In this document: piece after piece, positions 1 to 9,664 of the stretch
Numbering within the stretch: the first letter of the stretch is position 1
Layout: every line of letters begins with the position of its first letter
Source of the DNA: a bacterium
GTDB lineage: Bacteria; Electryoneota; RPQS01
Direction of reading: 5' to 3'
Assembly (NCBI GenBank): GCA_016721565.1
Contig: JADKHW010000009.1
Coordinates: 1 to 28,200, forward strand
Length of the DNA stretch: 28,200 bases
Program-made: the position numbers and the translations under genes
The notes under the pieces: generated by a model
What the model saw: only the letters and a program-made list of their open reading frames with translations
Told to the model about the DNA's origin: nothing
Database searches by the model: none

Positions 1-1
1 A

Positions 2-58
2 ATCGCCCTAATCAACTTCTTGAAAATGGCCAAACGCTGGTCCGACATGAACGCATAA
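2..58 (+). CDS. Possible C-terminal tail of an upstream gene
   Basis: An open frame enters from the left edge and stops at TAA 56-58, giving about 18 residues ending in KMAKRWSDMNA. It lies 27 bases upstream of the first OPT transporter on the same strand, so it could be the last codons of a preceding gene in the same operon. The fragment is too short to assign to a family and could be chance. Confidence 0.3.
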   Translation: MALINFLKMAKRWSDMNA

Positions 59-85
59 TCTGAATCAAGGAACTCCGCACGGCAG

Positions 86-1982
86 TTGAAAGGCACTCCT
101 ACACCTCTAACAATCAAACCACAAATCGTTGACGATACCGCAAGCGAATTAACCTTTCGCGCGGTGTTCTCCGGACTGCTTGTCGGCTCTTCTGATCGGC
201 GTTTCGAATGTTTGCATCGGTCCCCCAAGATCGGCTGGACATTTGGCGCATCAATTACCGCCGCTGTATTGTCGTTTGCATTTCTTACAACCGGATGGGC
301 AGCATGCTCATGCGTCCTTATGGAGCAAAAGAGAACCTGATTACCGCAACTGCGGGCAGCGTGCTGCGGGTACAATGGCCCCAGTCGGCGGATTCGTGGC
401 TTGCATTCCTGCTCGCGAACTCTATTTGCGCGAGACACAAGGTCCAGGCCATGATCTATCCTATCTCCAGCTTGGTCATCTGGGCAATTGCAATTGCGTT
501 CCCTTTCGGCGTGTTCTTCGCTGTGCCGCTCCGTGCGTTTTTAGATGATTGGTAGGGTCATGAGAAGCTTGGTTACCCTTCAGGAACAGCCGCCGCAGAA
601 ATGATTAGAGCAATGTAATTTCGGGCGCGGAAGCTAAGGAAGAAAGCCAAGCCTTTCTTTATGCCGGAGTGTTTGCGGCTCTTGTCAAGATGCTATTCAG
701 CATCAAACCACTTGACTAGGGCACTTTAGTGATTTCTCCTTTGACGATATCGGGCTTGCTAGTCCTCGGTATTCGGCGCACCGTTCGGCTTCCGTTCGCA
801 TGCGGGTATCAGCCTCGCCCATGATGCTCTTTGCAGGTATCTTAGTCGGCCCTAGCGTGGGCTGGTCATCTCCTCAAGCTGCGCATTTCCGCATGGGGAA
901 TTGGCGCACCTATTCTGTTTCACTGCTGGCATAGTTACATTCGGTAACCGAAAACGGCGCTCACCTCGCAGCATTCCGCTGGTCATGGTGGCTGGGTGTT
1001 GTACCGGATGGTTGCTGTTGTTTTCTCGCGTTTTGCTTTGCAATACAAAGTCATCGGCAAGATATTCGGCCCTCCAAGATGTTGCTGCAAGGACGCAAGA
1101 TTGAAGCGCAGGAAGGTGACGAAGACGATGCACCGGACCTCGTCCCCTGATCAAGTGGTGTTGTGTCGGAATGGTTTTCGCGTCAACGCTCACAACGGTA
1201 CTGGCGCAGCACTACTTTGGTATCCCAGCGTGGATGTAAATCCTCGCACCGCTTCTCCTGTTCTCTTGATAGCAAGCATCCTCTCTGTTCGCGCGACAGG
1301 TGAAACGGATATCAATCCCGTTGGCGCGATGGGGCAAGATCACTCAGGTGGCTTATGGCGCGCTTCACCTGGGCATGATTCCCTACAAAACTTGATGGCC
1401 GCAGGTATCACGGCAGCCGGAGCAAGTCAGTCAGAGATTTGATGCACGACTGGAAGGCGGGTTACATGCTCAAAGTCCGATTCGTCGTCAGGTTATCGCA
1501 CAGATCATCGGCGTTGTCGCTGGTGTTTTTACTGCCGCAGGTGTGTATCGTTTGTTAACTGCGGCCTACCAGATTCCCGGTGACGACTTCACCGGCCCCG
1601 CCGTCATGGCATACACGCAATGGCGAAACTACATTGGCCACCGATGGAATTAATACCGCTTCTGCGCATGCAATGACCGCCGCATCAATCGGCGCCATCA
1701 TTGGCTTCGCAATGCCGTTCACATATAGCGGAAATCAAGGGCGTTGGCAAAAGGCTTACTAACGCATTGCTCTCGGTATCGCCTTCATGGTGAGCGCCGT
1801 ACTCATCCTTGTCCATGGGCCTCGGCGCGGTAGTAACATCCTACTACACAAAAACGCAATCCCTGAAGCCGTGGATATACTGGTGCATCATTCCGTATCA
1901 GGTTTAATCGCTCGGAGAGAAAAACGGATGATGGTCGTCGTAGCAGTTATGCTGGATTATCGGCGTCACTTGGGTCGGATAG
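86..1982 (+). pseudogene. OPT-family oligopeptide transporter, multiply frameshifted (OPT-1)
   Basis: Polytopic inner-membrane transporter of the OPT family (PF03169; bacterial members are thought to import peptides or metal chelates by proton symport). Pieces in all three forward frames line up in family order: ELTFRAVFSGLLVG (146-187), then LLIGVSN and KIGWTFGASITAAVLSFAF (about 186-290), ENLITATAG (about 330), YPISSLVIWAIAIAFPFGV (about 455-515), EKLGYPSGTAAAEMIRAM (about 562-617), the signature RATGETDINPVGAMG (about 1288-1332), NLMAAGITAAGASQS (about 1390-1434), and a last stretch ending GVTWVG with TAG at 1980-1982. At least ten frame changes are needed, yet the residues between them stay family-like, which favours sequencing indels over long decay. 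The start is uncertain: TTG at 86 is the first possible start in frame and no good ribosome binding site precedes it. The gene converges on OPT-2. Confidence 0.75.
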
Positions 1983-2005
1983 TCCGAGATTTATAAGACA
2001 TATGA

Positions 2006-2033
2006 AAAGCCCAGAATTCTCCCTAAGGGCTTT
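2006..2033. terminator. Hairpin between convergent OPT genes
   Basis: AAAGCCC (2006-2012) pairs with GGGCTTT (2027-2033) around a 14-base loop. The hairpin lies 23 bases after the inferred OPT-1 stop and before the OPT-2 stop at 2058, so it could serve both strands. The stem is short and the T-tract is interrupted. The right arm resembles that of the terminator at 9094-9120. Confidence 0.5.
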
Positions 2034-2057
2034 GATTTCAAACACCGCGTTAAATTT

Positions 2058-4597
2058 CTACAGCCAACCTAACGCGCCCATCAGCGTGATGAAGATTCCC
2101 ATCAAGCTTTCTCCAGCGATGATACCGGAAGCAGAAGCGACGGTGTATTGTTCAGGCTTGCGGGTCTTCATCTTCATGTAGATCATTGCAATCACGCCAC
2201 TAACAAACATTGAAAGTGCGTTATAGAACGGCAATACGAATGCAAGACCGAGTCCCATTGAAGACGGGATCCACTTGTTGTACTCGGGGAACAGGCGTTC
2301 GCACATGGGAATCAAGAGACCAACGATACCACCAATGACCAATGCGGCACGGCAAGCATGGATGCAGCGATTCAAAGCCATTAAGCAATCTCTTAGCACA
2401 GAGGCCCCACTTGGTGCGGCAGGTGCAGGGAACTTAGTTGCCGAGAATTGACACATCAGGAACGACCAAGAAAAACGCAGGAACCGTAACAGCGGTGCCG
2501 AGAAGATACCCGCAAACTGCGCGAGGAACTGCTTACGAGCGTTCGCGCCGAGCACGTAACCGCTCTTCGGATCGGTGAGCAAATCCGATGCTGAGTCTGC
2601 AACACCGGCTGTAATGCAAGCTGCCATCAGGTTTGTGTTCATCTGCCTGGGGCAATAGCGCCAGAGAGGTGAGCTGTGTAATCTTGCCCATTGCTCCGAC
2701 AGGAGTTGTCAGTCTCACTGCATGCACGGCAGGCCAAGGCAAGGAAGAACGACAGAAGACCGCCAGTAATGCCATCCACCACGGAACCATGAAATAGACT
2801 GCTGCCAGCCACACAATTCCCATCGTGCCAACCACCATACCTCCGGCAAACCACGACCCGGGACCCAATTCGTTCCGATAGGATCTTGCCTTGTTATGTG
2901 GTTTGGTCGCGTGCGAAGATGCTCTGTGAGTCCAGAAAATGCGCGCAAAGCCGTTCGCCATTCAAATGCAAAAGCAAAAAACCGTTGGTGACCATACAGG
3001 CCGCACCACCCCACGCAAGCTCGACGACACGATAGTTCTAAATCCGCCGAGTCTGCTTGCTTGTTGCTCGCGCCTTCTTCAAAGGTCAGCATTTGATATG
3101 TTGCGGGTGCAGCTTAACACATGCTTTTCATTTGCTGTCGAAAGTTGAAACGCTCCGGGGGACAGGATTCTTCTCGCCATTCTTCAGGTTGGGTGACTTC
3201 AAGTCAGCCAATAGCATTGCAGCAGATGAATAGTGAGTCGAGTCTTGCCGCATATTGATAGACTTGAGTATTACCGCCTTCCGATAAGGTAATTGGAAGG
3301 GACTGTTCAGCGGGAATGTCAAGAGAAACGATGGACTGGCAATCAACTGGCTGGATGTTTCCGACTTAGTCGCCAGCAAGAGAGCAACAGGGCCTGTTGC
3401 CGCAACTTTGGCTTCATTGCCAATCAGCGTGATTGAGGTTTCAACATGCGTGGCGCCCCTTGAACGCGCTGTCAATTCGCATCTCCAGACGTTTTCCTCA
3501 GATAGGCGTCTTCCGGCTCCATCACGCGTACTTTGCCGTACAACGGATTTGTACCGCCGTCAGGCAGTTTCGGATTGTTCAACGCCGCCGCAAGCTCACT
3601 CAAACTACTGTACGTAACCTGTTGCTTCCACGGATACGAGAGAATCGTCGTGTCGGCACCGTCTTCAAGTAAGTAGTCCTTATTCGCTTGAACAACTTCA
3701 AAGCTGAGCGCACGTCCGGCAGGTATCGTCAGCGGGAATTGCAAGTCTTCCATAGAGCGAATGTAGGGCAACGGATGGCCAATCACTCCCTTGTCCATCA
3801 TTTGCGGAGCAAGGATTCCCCAGTTGAGAATACCGCCGATCAGGATGCTTACGCACACTTTGATTCCCATCAGCGCGCCTGCGCCGACCAAGATCATACT
3901 TGCATCGACCTGAATTGTGTACAGGCTCATGCGTGCGCCGAACGTATTGTACAGCGCAGGTATCCATCCAAACCAGTCACGCACTGCGGCAATGGCAATA
4001 CCTATGCCTCCCCACGTGAACAGCAACTTCGCAGAGTTGGATTCGCCTCCATCGTGACCGACACCGTGCAGACTCTTTAGCGTCTCTGCCGCCGCGATGC
4101 CAGACGGGAACTTGAGTCGTTCAACGTTGATCATCTGCCGCTTCATCGGAATTGCCATCGTCACGCCGAGCACGGCGAGGAAAAATATCCATGCCGAGAG
4201 TAGCCAGTAACTGATATGCACTCCGTTGACAAGCAGATAGCGCTGATAGCCGAGACAATTGTGCCGCCTGTAGAATACCCTGCCGACGATGCAGTTGACT
4301 GCATCGCCGTTATTCGAGGATCGACATATCTGTCTTCACCCAGCGCGGGAACACTTTGCGCAGGGATTTCCAGATTGTGTAGCTGAGAATACACGAGGTG
4401 ATAGCGACGCCAAGACCCCAACCTGTCTTCAAACCTACATAGAGGTTTTGAAGTGAAAGAAACGCGCCAAGAATCGAACCCATGACAACAGAGCGCATCG
4501 TGAGTTGTGGCATGTCATCGCCGCGATATACATTTTCGTACCACTCACGCTCGAGTTCTTCGGGCGTCATCTTTTTGATCGGCAGTTCGTCAGCCAT
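2058..4597 (-). CDS. OPT-family oligopeptide transporter with soluble insert, frameshifted (OPT-2)
   Basis: Second OPT-family inner-membrane transporter, about 840 residues once the frames are joined. ATG at 4597 starts MADELPIKKM, directly after the stop of OPT-3 (TAA 4599-4601), so translation is probably coupled. In order: TMRSVVMGSILGAFLSLQN and YVGLKTGWGLGVAI (N-terminal OPT motif), IPMKRQMINVERLKFPSG, GALMGIKVCVSILIG, a long hydrophilic insert (about 3130-3770), EWRTALRAFSG, a GETD-type signature broken by an indel but followed by TPVGAMGKITQL, NLMAACITAG, and a C terminus with SGIIAGESLMGIF. Frameshifts fall near 4320, 4220, 3475, 3140, then repeatedly between 2960 and 2380. The insert contains two LxADL..L.NG..NP-like motifs (near 3585-3540 and 3225-3165) against one in OPT-3. 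The transported substrate cannot be read from sequence. Confidence 0.8.
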
Positions 4598-4598
4598 A

Positions 4599-6875
4599 TT
4601 ATTCTTGGCTCGCAGAGAATTGATGTGATGGGTCATATGGCCACAAAACACCGAATGCAATTAACGCCGCGATAAAGACGCCCATAATACTCTCGCCTCC
4701 GATCAAACCAGATGCCGTCGCGATTGTGTACATGTCGTTGACCTTGGCAGCTTTCTTCTCAAGAATCCAAGCGATCAATGCGCCGAGGAACATTGCAAAG
4801 CTTGTGTAAGCGGGAATTGTCATCGCGATGCCCAACGCCGTCGGGGACGGGGTGTAGGGCTTGATTTTGGGAAGATCTTCTCGGCAATGATGATTGTCAC
4901 CGCAGCGACAAGGCAATCGCCATCGCATTACGGCGCTGCGCGGCAAGGTGCTCAAGCCTTGCGCGACTTTCGCAACGCCCATCCACACAAGGGCGGACGG
5001 TGCAGGGAATTTATCACCGCCGAGCACACTGACGTCAGGAACAAGTACGAAGTAAGCCGGAACAGCAAGTAAAGCACCGGCAAGCACACCAAAGAGCTGT
5101 GCGATAAACTGCTTGCCCAGGTTTGCACCGACCATGTGCCCGACTTTGGGGATTACCAATCGTGTCACTGCAGCTCGCTGCCGCCACCTGCCGTAATACC
5201 AGCCGTCATCAAGTTGGCCGTAATGTTACCCGCAGACACAACACCGAAGGTTAGCTGCGTGACCTTGCCGAGTGCACCAATCGGATTGATACCGACTTCG
5301 GCGCCTGCGCGGGAAGCAACAGCGGCCAAAATGAATGTCAACAAAACCGCAATGACACCTAAGTACCAATGCACTCCGTAACTCCCGAACATAATCACCA
5401 GCGTAACAACGCACATGAGGCCCGTAATCAGAAAACCTGGTATAAACCAGCTCATCGGGATTTCGATGTCATCCAGAATCCCCTTTGTGCCACCGTTCTT
5501 CTTGCCACCTATGCTGCTGAAGATGCTGCCGAACGTTCGGCCCAACGTTCTCCACTGAAATGCCAAGACCAACAAACCGCCGACAACCAAAATGGTTGCT
5601 CCAGGCCACAGTGACCAAGCGCTGATGTTTCTAAATCCACCAACATTTTGTTGACGGAATTGGCCCGGTTCAAACCCCATTCCCGCGATAATCTGCGGTG
5701 AAGACTGCTCTTTATCAATCGTGAGCTTCGCTTCCCAGAAGGTGGCTTTTGAAGCTTCAAAGAACAACGCTTTTGCACCGACGCCATTTGCTTTGCTCAG
5801 TGTGTCGCGCACGCTGATGACGCCGTAGAAGGGATTCGTTTGACCGTTCCCGAGCGTCTGTGCATTTAAGTCAGCAATAAGCGCATCGTTGGAGGTGTAT
5901 GATTTTGCTGCAAACCAAGTGTAACGATAGTTGTTGACCGCGCTGCCAGACGACAACTCGGGGCCAACGTTCGCTTCTTCGACTGTAATTGCTATGCTCT
6001 CGCCCGGTTGAATCGTCAACGGTGCTTTCAGTAGAGTCGCGGCTTGAACTTGCGGAGCGGGATGCTTGATGATTTTGTCATTGATCAAATTTGGTGCGAG
6101 CACGCCATAGTTCAAGACCAAACCGAGCAGCATACTCAGACCAACCTTGATTCCCATCAGCGCGCCGATGCCGATGAAGATAAGGCTCGGTTCAAATGTC
6201 AACGTGAGCTTGCTCATACTGACTTTGGCGAGGGAAATCGGCAAAGACACTGCGCAGGAATCCAACCCAATCCATCACGCAGGCCGGCAATCAAAATACC
6301 GAGACCACCCGAAATGCCCAGAGCTTTTGCTTTCTTAAGAGCTTCTGATCCCGTGGAGTACATCGCCTTAAGTGTTTCACCTGTGGGGATGTTACCGGGG
6401 AAGCGGAGATTATCGACTTGGATCATCTGCCGCTTGAGCGGAATGGCCATGAACAAACCCAAATACAGAATTCCACCGATAAAGATCGCCAATTGCCACC
6501 AGACGAACTCATAGCCAGTTAGCATCGACAAGGCCGGTACAGCAGAAACCAAACCTGCTGAAGATATCCAGCTTGCGGCGACCGCGACTGTCATCATAAT
6601 CGTGTTTTCCATCATGCCGAAATCGCGGCGGACCAAACCGGCGCTCTTAAGGCCTTTGAAGATAGGAAGATCAAGATGACCGCGACGATATCCACACCCA
6701 ATCCCCAGCCGGACTTCAAACCGACATACAGATTGGACAGCGACATGAGTCCCCCGAACAACATGCCGGAAATCACGGCGCGAGCCGTTAACTGCGGCGC
6801 GTCTTTCTGGTATACATTTTCATACCATTCGCGATCCCGTTCTTCGACGGATTTTACATGGGTTTCTTCAGACAT
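4599..6875 (-). CDS. OPT-family oligopeptide transporter with soluble insert, frameshifted (OPT-3)
   Basis: First gene of the - strand OPT pair, about 758 residues after joining frames. ATG at 6875 follows a strong GAGGTG ribosome binding site and starts MSEETHVKSVEERDREWYEN. Family segments in order: LTARAVISGMLFGGLMSLSN, LYVGLKSGWGLGVDIV, MAIPLKRQMIQVDNLRFPGN, GALMGIKVGLSMLLG, a hydrophilic insert of roughly 190 residues (about 6080-5610), AFQWRTLGRTFGS, GAEVGINPIGALGKVTQL, NLMTAGITAGGGS, and a C-terminal SGLIGGESIMGVFIAALIAFG. Frameshifts lie near 6640, 6250, 5165 and in a paired out-and-back shift at about 4920-4870. The insert sits before the conserved WRTL segment and may be an extracytoplasmic substrate-interacting domain. 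OPT-2 carries a related insert. No ATPase or peptidase gene accompanies the pair on this strand. Confidence 0.85.
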
Positions 6876-6879
6876 TAGT

Positions 6880-6885
6880 CACCTC
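6880..6885 (-). promoter_or_regulatory. Ribosome binding site of OPT-3
   Basis: GAGGTG on the - strand (CACCTC on +) ends four bases before the ATG at 6875. This fixes the start of OPT-3 and is the best ribosome binding site in the OPT cluster. Confidence 0.75.
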
Positions 6886-7010
6886 TACGATGCGGAAGAG
6901 TTTGCGGAGAAAATCGATAATCATGGGTGTACGTGCAGTTATCAAAGCAGGTTTCCCACAGGCGCAAGAGTTACGCGACAGGCTGGATTCCTGAATAACG
7001 GGACGCTAAA

Positions 7011-7026
7011 AATGGGACAGGGGGTA
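7011..7026 (+). repeat. 16-bp direct repeat, copy 1
   Basis: AATGGGACAGGGGGTA occurs here and again, identically, at 7223-7238, with different flanking sequence at each copy. Both lie in the intergenic region upstream of OPT-3. The nature is unknown; it could be a short dispersed repeat or a regulator site. Confidence 0.7.
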
Positions 7027-7222
7027 AGCTTGGGGTTGGGAGATCACCAGCTTCGTGACACCGTAGATGGCGGCCAACCCCGTTTGCGGGACTTTCAGGC
7101 GAGTTATTCCCACCCAGAGGGAGCCGAGAAGGGTGGGGATGAAAAATACAATTCCTTGCAATCTACATTATTCTTAATGATTTCGCAAGGGGAACACACG
7201 ATAAGCTCAACAATAATAACTT

Positions 7223-7238
7223 AATGGGACAGGGGGTA
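7223..7238 (+). repeat. 16-bp direct repeat, copy 2
   Basis: Exact second copy of AATGGGACAGGGGGTA, 212 bases after the first in the same orientation. Confidence 0.7.
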
Positions 7239-7512
7239 TCTGATTCACGCCAAACACGAAGCTCGTGATTATTTTTCAATTGCTTGCGCGTCGGTATGGC
7301 CCACAATCCCAAGTGCTGGGACTTAGGAGGACTCTGGGCTGGTAGATTCACAAACAAGCAACGGTTGCTGCGCGGGTGCTGGCCCTCGATGCTCGCTTGA
7401 TTGCCAGAGAAAGAAGCCTATCTTAATCATCAAATTCATTGGATGGAATGGCCCGTCGGTTTCGTTCGAGCCGCCCCTTTATTCCTGCCCGTATTCCTGC
7501 TCACTTCTCCTT

Positions 7513-9063
7513 ATGGAGGCCTCTCTGGACAACAATAAGTCAACTGTCAAATTTGTACCCTATCAGCAAAAGATGAAAGTCCGCGCCAAGGCGCTCGCAC
7601 AAGTTGAGTTCAGCCTGAAAGGTCTGTCCGAAAATGATATTCAGGTCCTCGGCCACCTCTCTGATGCTGTGGACCTTTTGAATCCCATCTACCGTGACCA
7701 GTTTGAACCGCAGACGCCAAAGATCGAGCATTTGCTAACGAGCTTGTTAAAAGCTGCTTCGCCAGCGCAGGCGGAGACTATTTCGAATTACGTGACGATT
7801 CTCAATCTTCAGAACAGCCCGTTTAGCCTTCTTCCGCGCAAGAATCACTTATTGGCTCTTACCAAAGACGAAGTCAAAGAGCTGGTGAAGAAGGCCGGTG
7901 GCGGAGTCCTTGGAAGCTGAATATGCGGCGGCAGAGACATTTATGTTTGAGGGGCCTCGCCACGCCGGACAAGGCCGGATTTTATCCACAGGATATGTCT
8001 GAGGGACGAGTGGAAGGCACTCGGTGCAGAAGCCAATGTGGTTAACTCAAGCTTCTCCAGACCAAACGGCAAAGGTAGTCGGACAGCTAAATGAAGTGAA
8101 GTACAAGGCAACGTTGAAACCTGTACTCGATCACCTCATCAAAGCTCGTGATTTGACGACCCACACGGGTTTACGACTCTACCTTGACAGCAAGATTGAA
8201 GAAGTCCGCCACGGAACAAACGAATCGCGTCGCATCTCCGACTTCATGTGGATTCGACACGGCTCGCCGATTGATTTGATCCTTAGCTCGGCGCTTGAAG
8301 TCTATCTTGACAATTGGAAGAATGCGCGCGGCGAAGCAGCTGCGGCGATCATGGTCGAGAACAACGAAGCCCAAAGCACGCTACAAGCACTGGTGGATCG
8401 TCTGCCCGGTTTGGAAGCGACGGCTCCGTGGAAGCACCGCAAGATGCAGATTGACAAAGACAAACTGCCGCATTTGCGGTTTGTCGATGTGCTGAATTGG
8501 AGCGGTGACTACGTTAACATTGAAGCCGAGTATTCTCCGCTTGAAGAAGCGCGTGCAGAACTATTTGGAATGTGGGCGATGCCGCAAATGGCGCGTGATG
8601 GCGTGTTCTCCATGAAGACTGCTGAAGCAGGTCATTATGGAATGGTCATCAGTATGGTTGGTGGATTGCGTTTCCTTCCCGAACAAGCGCATGTGAAAGC
8701 TCGCAACTTCATGTGGCACTATTTTGTGCAGAATGGCGGCGTTGAGGATGTTATGGAAGACGGCAAGAAGAAATTCCGTCTGCGCTTAGCAAGAATAGAT
8801 GAGTTAGTGGCCGCGCTGCTGGGAATTGTCGGCGACACAAAAGCCGCCGGTGACAAAGCTGCCGCAACCAAACTGCGCGAGACCTATTGCTTCACGGATC
8901 CGATGCGCGACGACGTGGAAGCCCGCATGGCCTCATTCCCGTTGGGCCGTGGCTTAATCTTTCCGCGCATCAAACGGAATGGCGAAAATTATCTTGCGGA
9001 AAGCTTGAGTATCCGCCTTCATTTGTTGACCAAGCAAGATACTCTGCAAAGCTTTTGGATTAG
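7513..9063 (+). CDS. Dipeptidyl-peptidase III (M49)-like protein, frameshifted and lacking the zinc-motif segment
   Basis: Resembles prokaryotic M49 dipeptidyl-peptidase III proteins, zinc enzymes that remove dipeptides from the N terminus of oligopeptides. ATG 7513 opens a helical N-terminal part (LSENDIQVLGHLSDAVDLLN; NSPFSLLPRKNHLLAL). Frame changes near 7905, 7960, 8005 and 8070 lead through TPDKAGFYPQDMS and ALGAEANVVNSSF into the long frame that holds HGSPIDLILSSALEVYLDNW, LPHLRFVDVLNWSGDY and LEEARAELFGMW. The last matches the second metal/catalytic motif of M49 (EExxAE type). The first motif (HExxGH type), normally some tens of residues upstream, is absent: WSGDYVN runs straight into EAEYSPLEEARAE near 8510-8550. 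Near 9000 one missing A in an A-run hides the true end; restoring it gives YPPSFVDQARYSAKLLD with TAG at 9061-9063, an M49-like C terminus just before a terminator. No ribosome binding site is obvious. The family call is from memory of motifs. Confidence 0.6.
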
Positions 9064-9093
9064 CCAGTCAATCAGATATCATATTTTAATTAG

Positions 9094-9120
9094 AAGCCCT
9101 CAAGGTGAACTTAAGGGCTT
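9094..9120 (+). terminator. Rho-independent terminator after the M49-like gene
   Basis: AAGCCCTCAAG (9094-9104) pairs with CTTAAGGGCTT (9110-9120) with one mismatch around a GTGAA loop, followed by TGCTTATT. It lies 30 bases after the reconstructed stop at 9063. The unrepaired frame would run through it to 9130, which supports the reconstructed stop. Confidence 0.75.
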
Positions 9121-9664
9121 TGCTTATTAAAAGGACTTACACTCAGGCATTCGGTTCCACCATAAAATCAAGTGAGCCGTTTAAGTGTTGTTGCATGCGA
9201 AGATTCAGCCATTTTGTTGCAATATGGCGCTCGAAGATGTCCACTGCGTATAAACGTTGCAATTCGCAAATTCGCAGTATACAACGACTCGGGAGCACAG
9301 AGGCTAATGCGTGTTAAAATGGCAATCTTACCAACCGCATCATCTTCTAAACCTATACCTACTCAGCAATAGCGATATTGACACGCCCAAGCATATTTGG
9401 TTTTCTCCTCTGTTTCCTGTTGACTTAACTTGATGTTGGCCCTAAATTAAGAGAATCTTCCAGAATAGTAAAGATTCTAATTTTGGGCACAAAGACTTTG
9501 TTGCCGAGCATTTAATGCGGCTGAAAAGTATGGATAAGTTAGTCTCCAGGCAAGATAGCACGCTTTTGAGAATTCAACGCTTGTCTGATGGGTCTGTGTA
9601 GTTTGCTAATATGACAGTTGGATAACCCCCGCAATATGTTTAGATCGTTCAAGGCCACACCGTA
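9121..9664. other. Gene-free region upstream of the giant secreted protein
   Basis: About 540 bases between the terminator and ATG 9665. The short open frames have no coding signs. The second half is AT-rich, as expected for a promoter and leader of the following gene, but I cannot point to a specific promoter. I see no RNA gene. Confidence 0.5.

Larger units (their letters stand above)
6886..7512. other. Intergenic region between divergent OPT pair and M49-like gene
   Basis: About 630 bases without a convincing gene. Open frames here are short, lack ribosome binding sites and carry no recognised motif. The region should hold the promoter of the OPT-3/OPT-2 operon and that of the M49-like gene, but I see no clear -35/-10 pair. 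It contains a 16-base direct repeat at 7011-7026 and 7223-7238. Confidence 0.55.

Noticed and set aside
86..1982. OPT-1 as an anciently decayed pseudogene
   Set aside because: Conserved motifs between breaks are intact, stops are caused by frame changes and not by substitutions, and neighbours carry the same type of indel. It is listed as a pseudogene only because no continuous frame exists. True inactivation cannot be fully excluded.
7008..7357. Short open frames in the intergenic region, including a - strand frame of about 50 codons over 7008-7155
   Set aside because: They have no ribosome binding site, are not continuous with a gene and show no recognisable domain; they overlap the likely promoter region.
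9105..9372. Overlapping open frames of 66-70 codons after the M49-like gene
   Set aside because: They overlap a terminator, lack ribosome binding sites and have no family resemblance.
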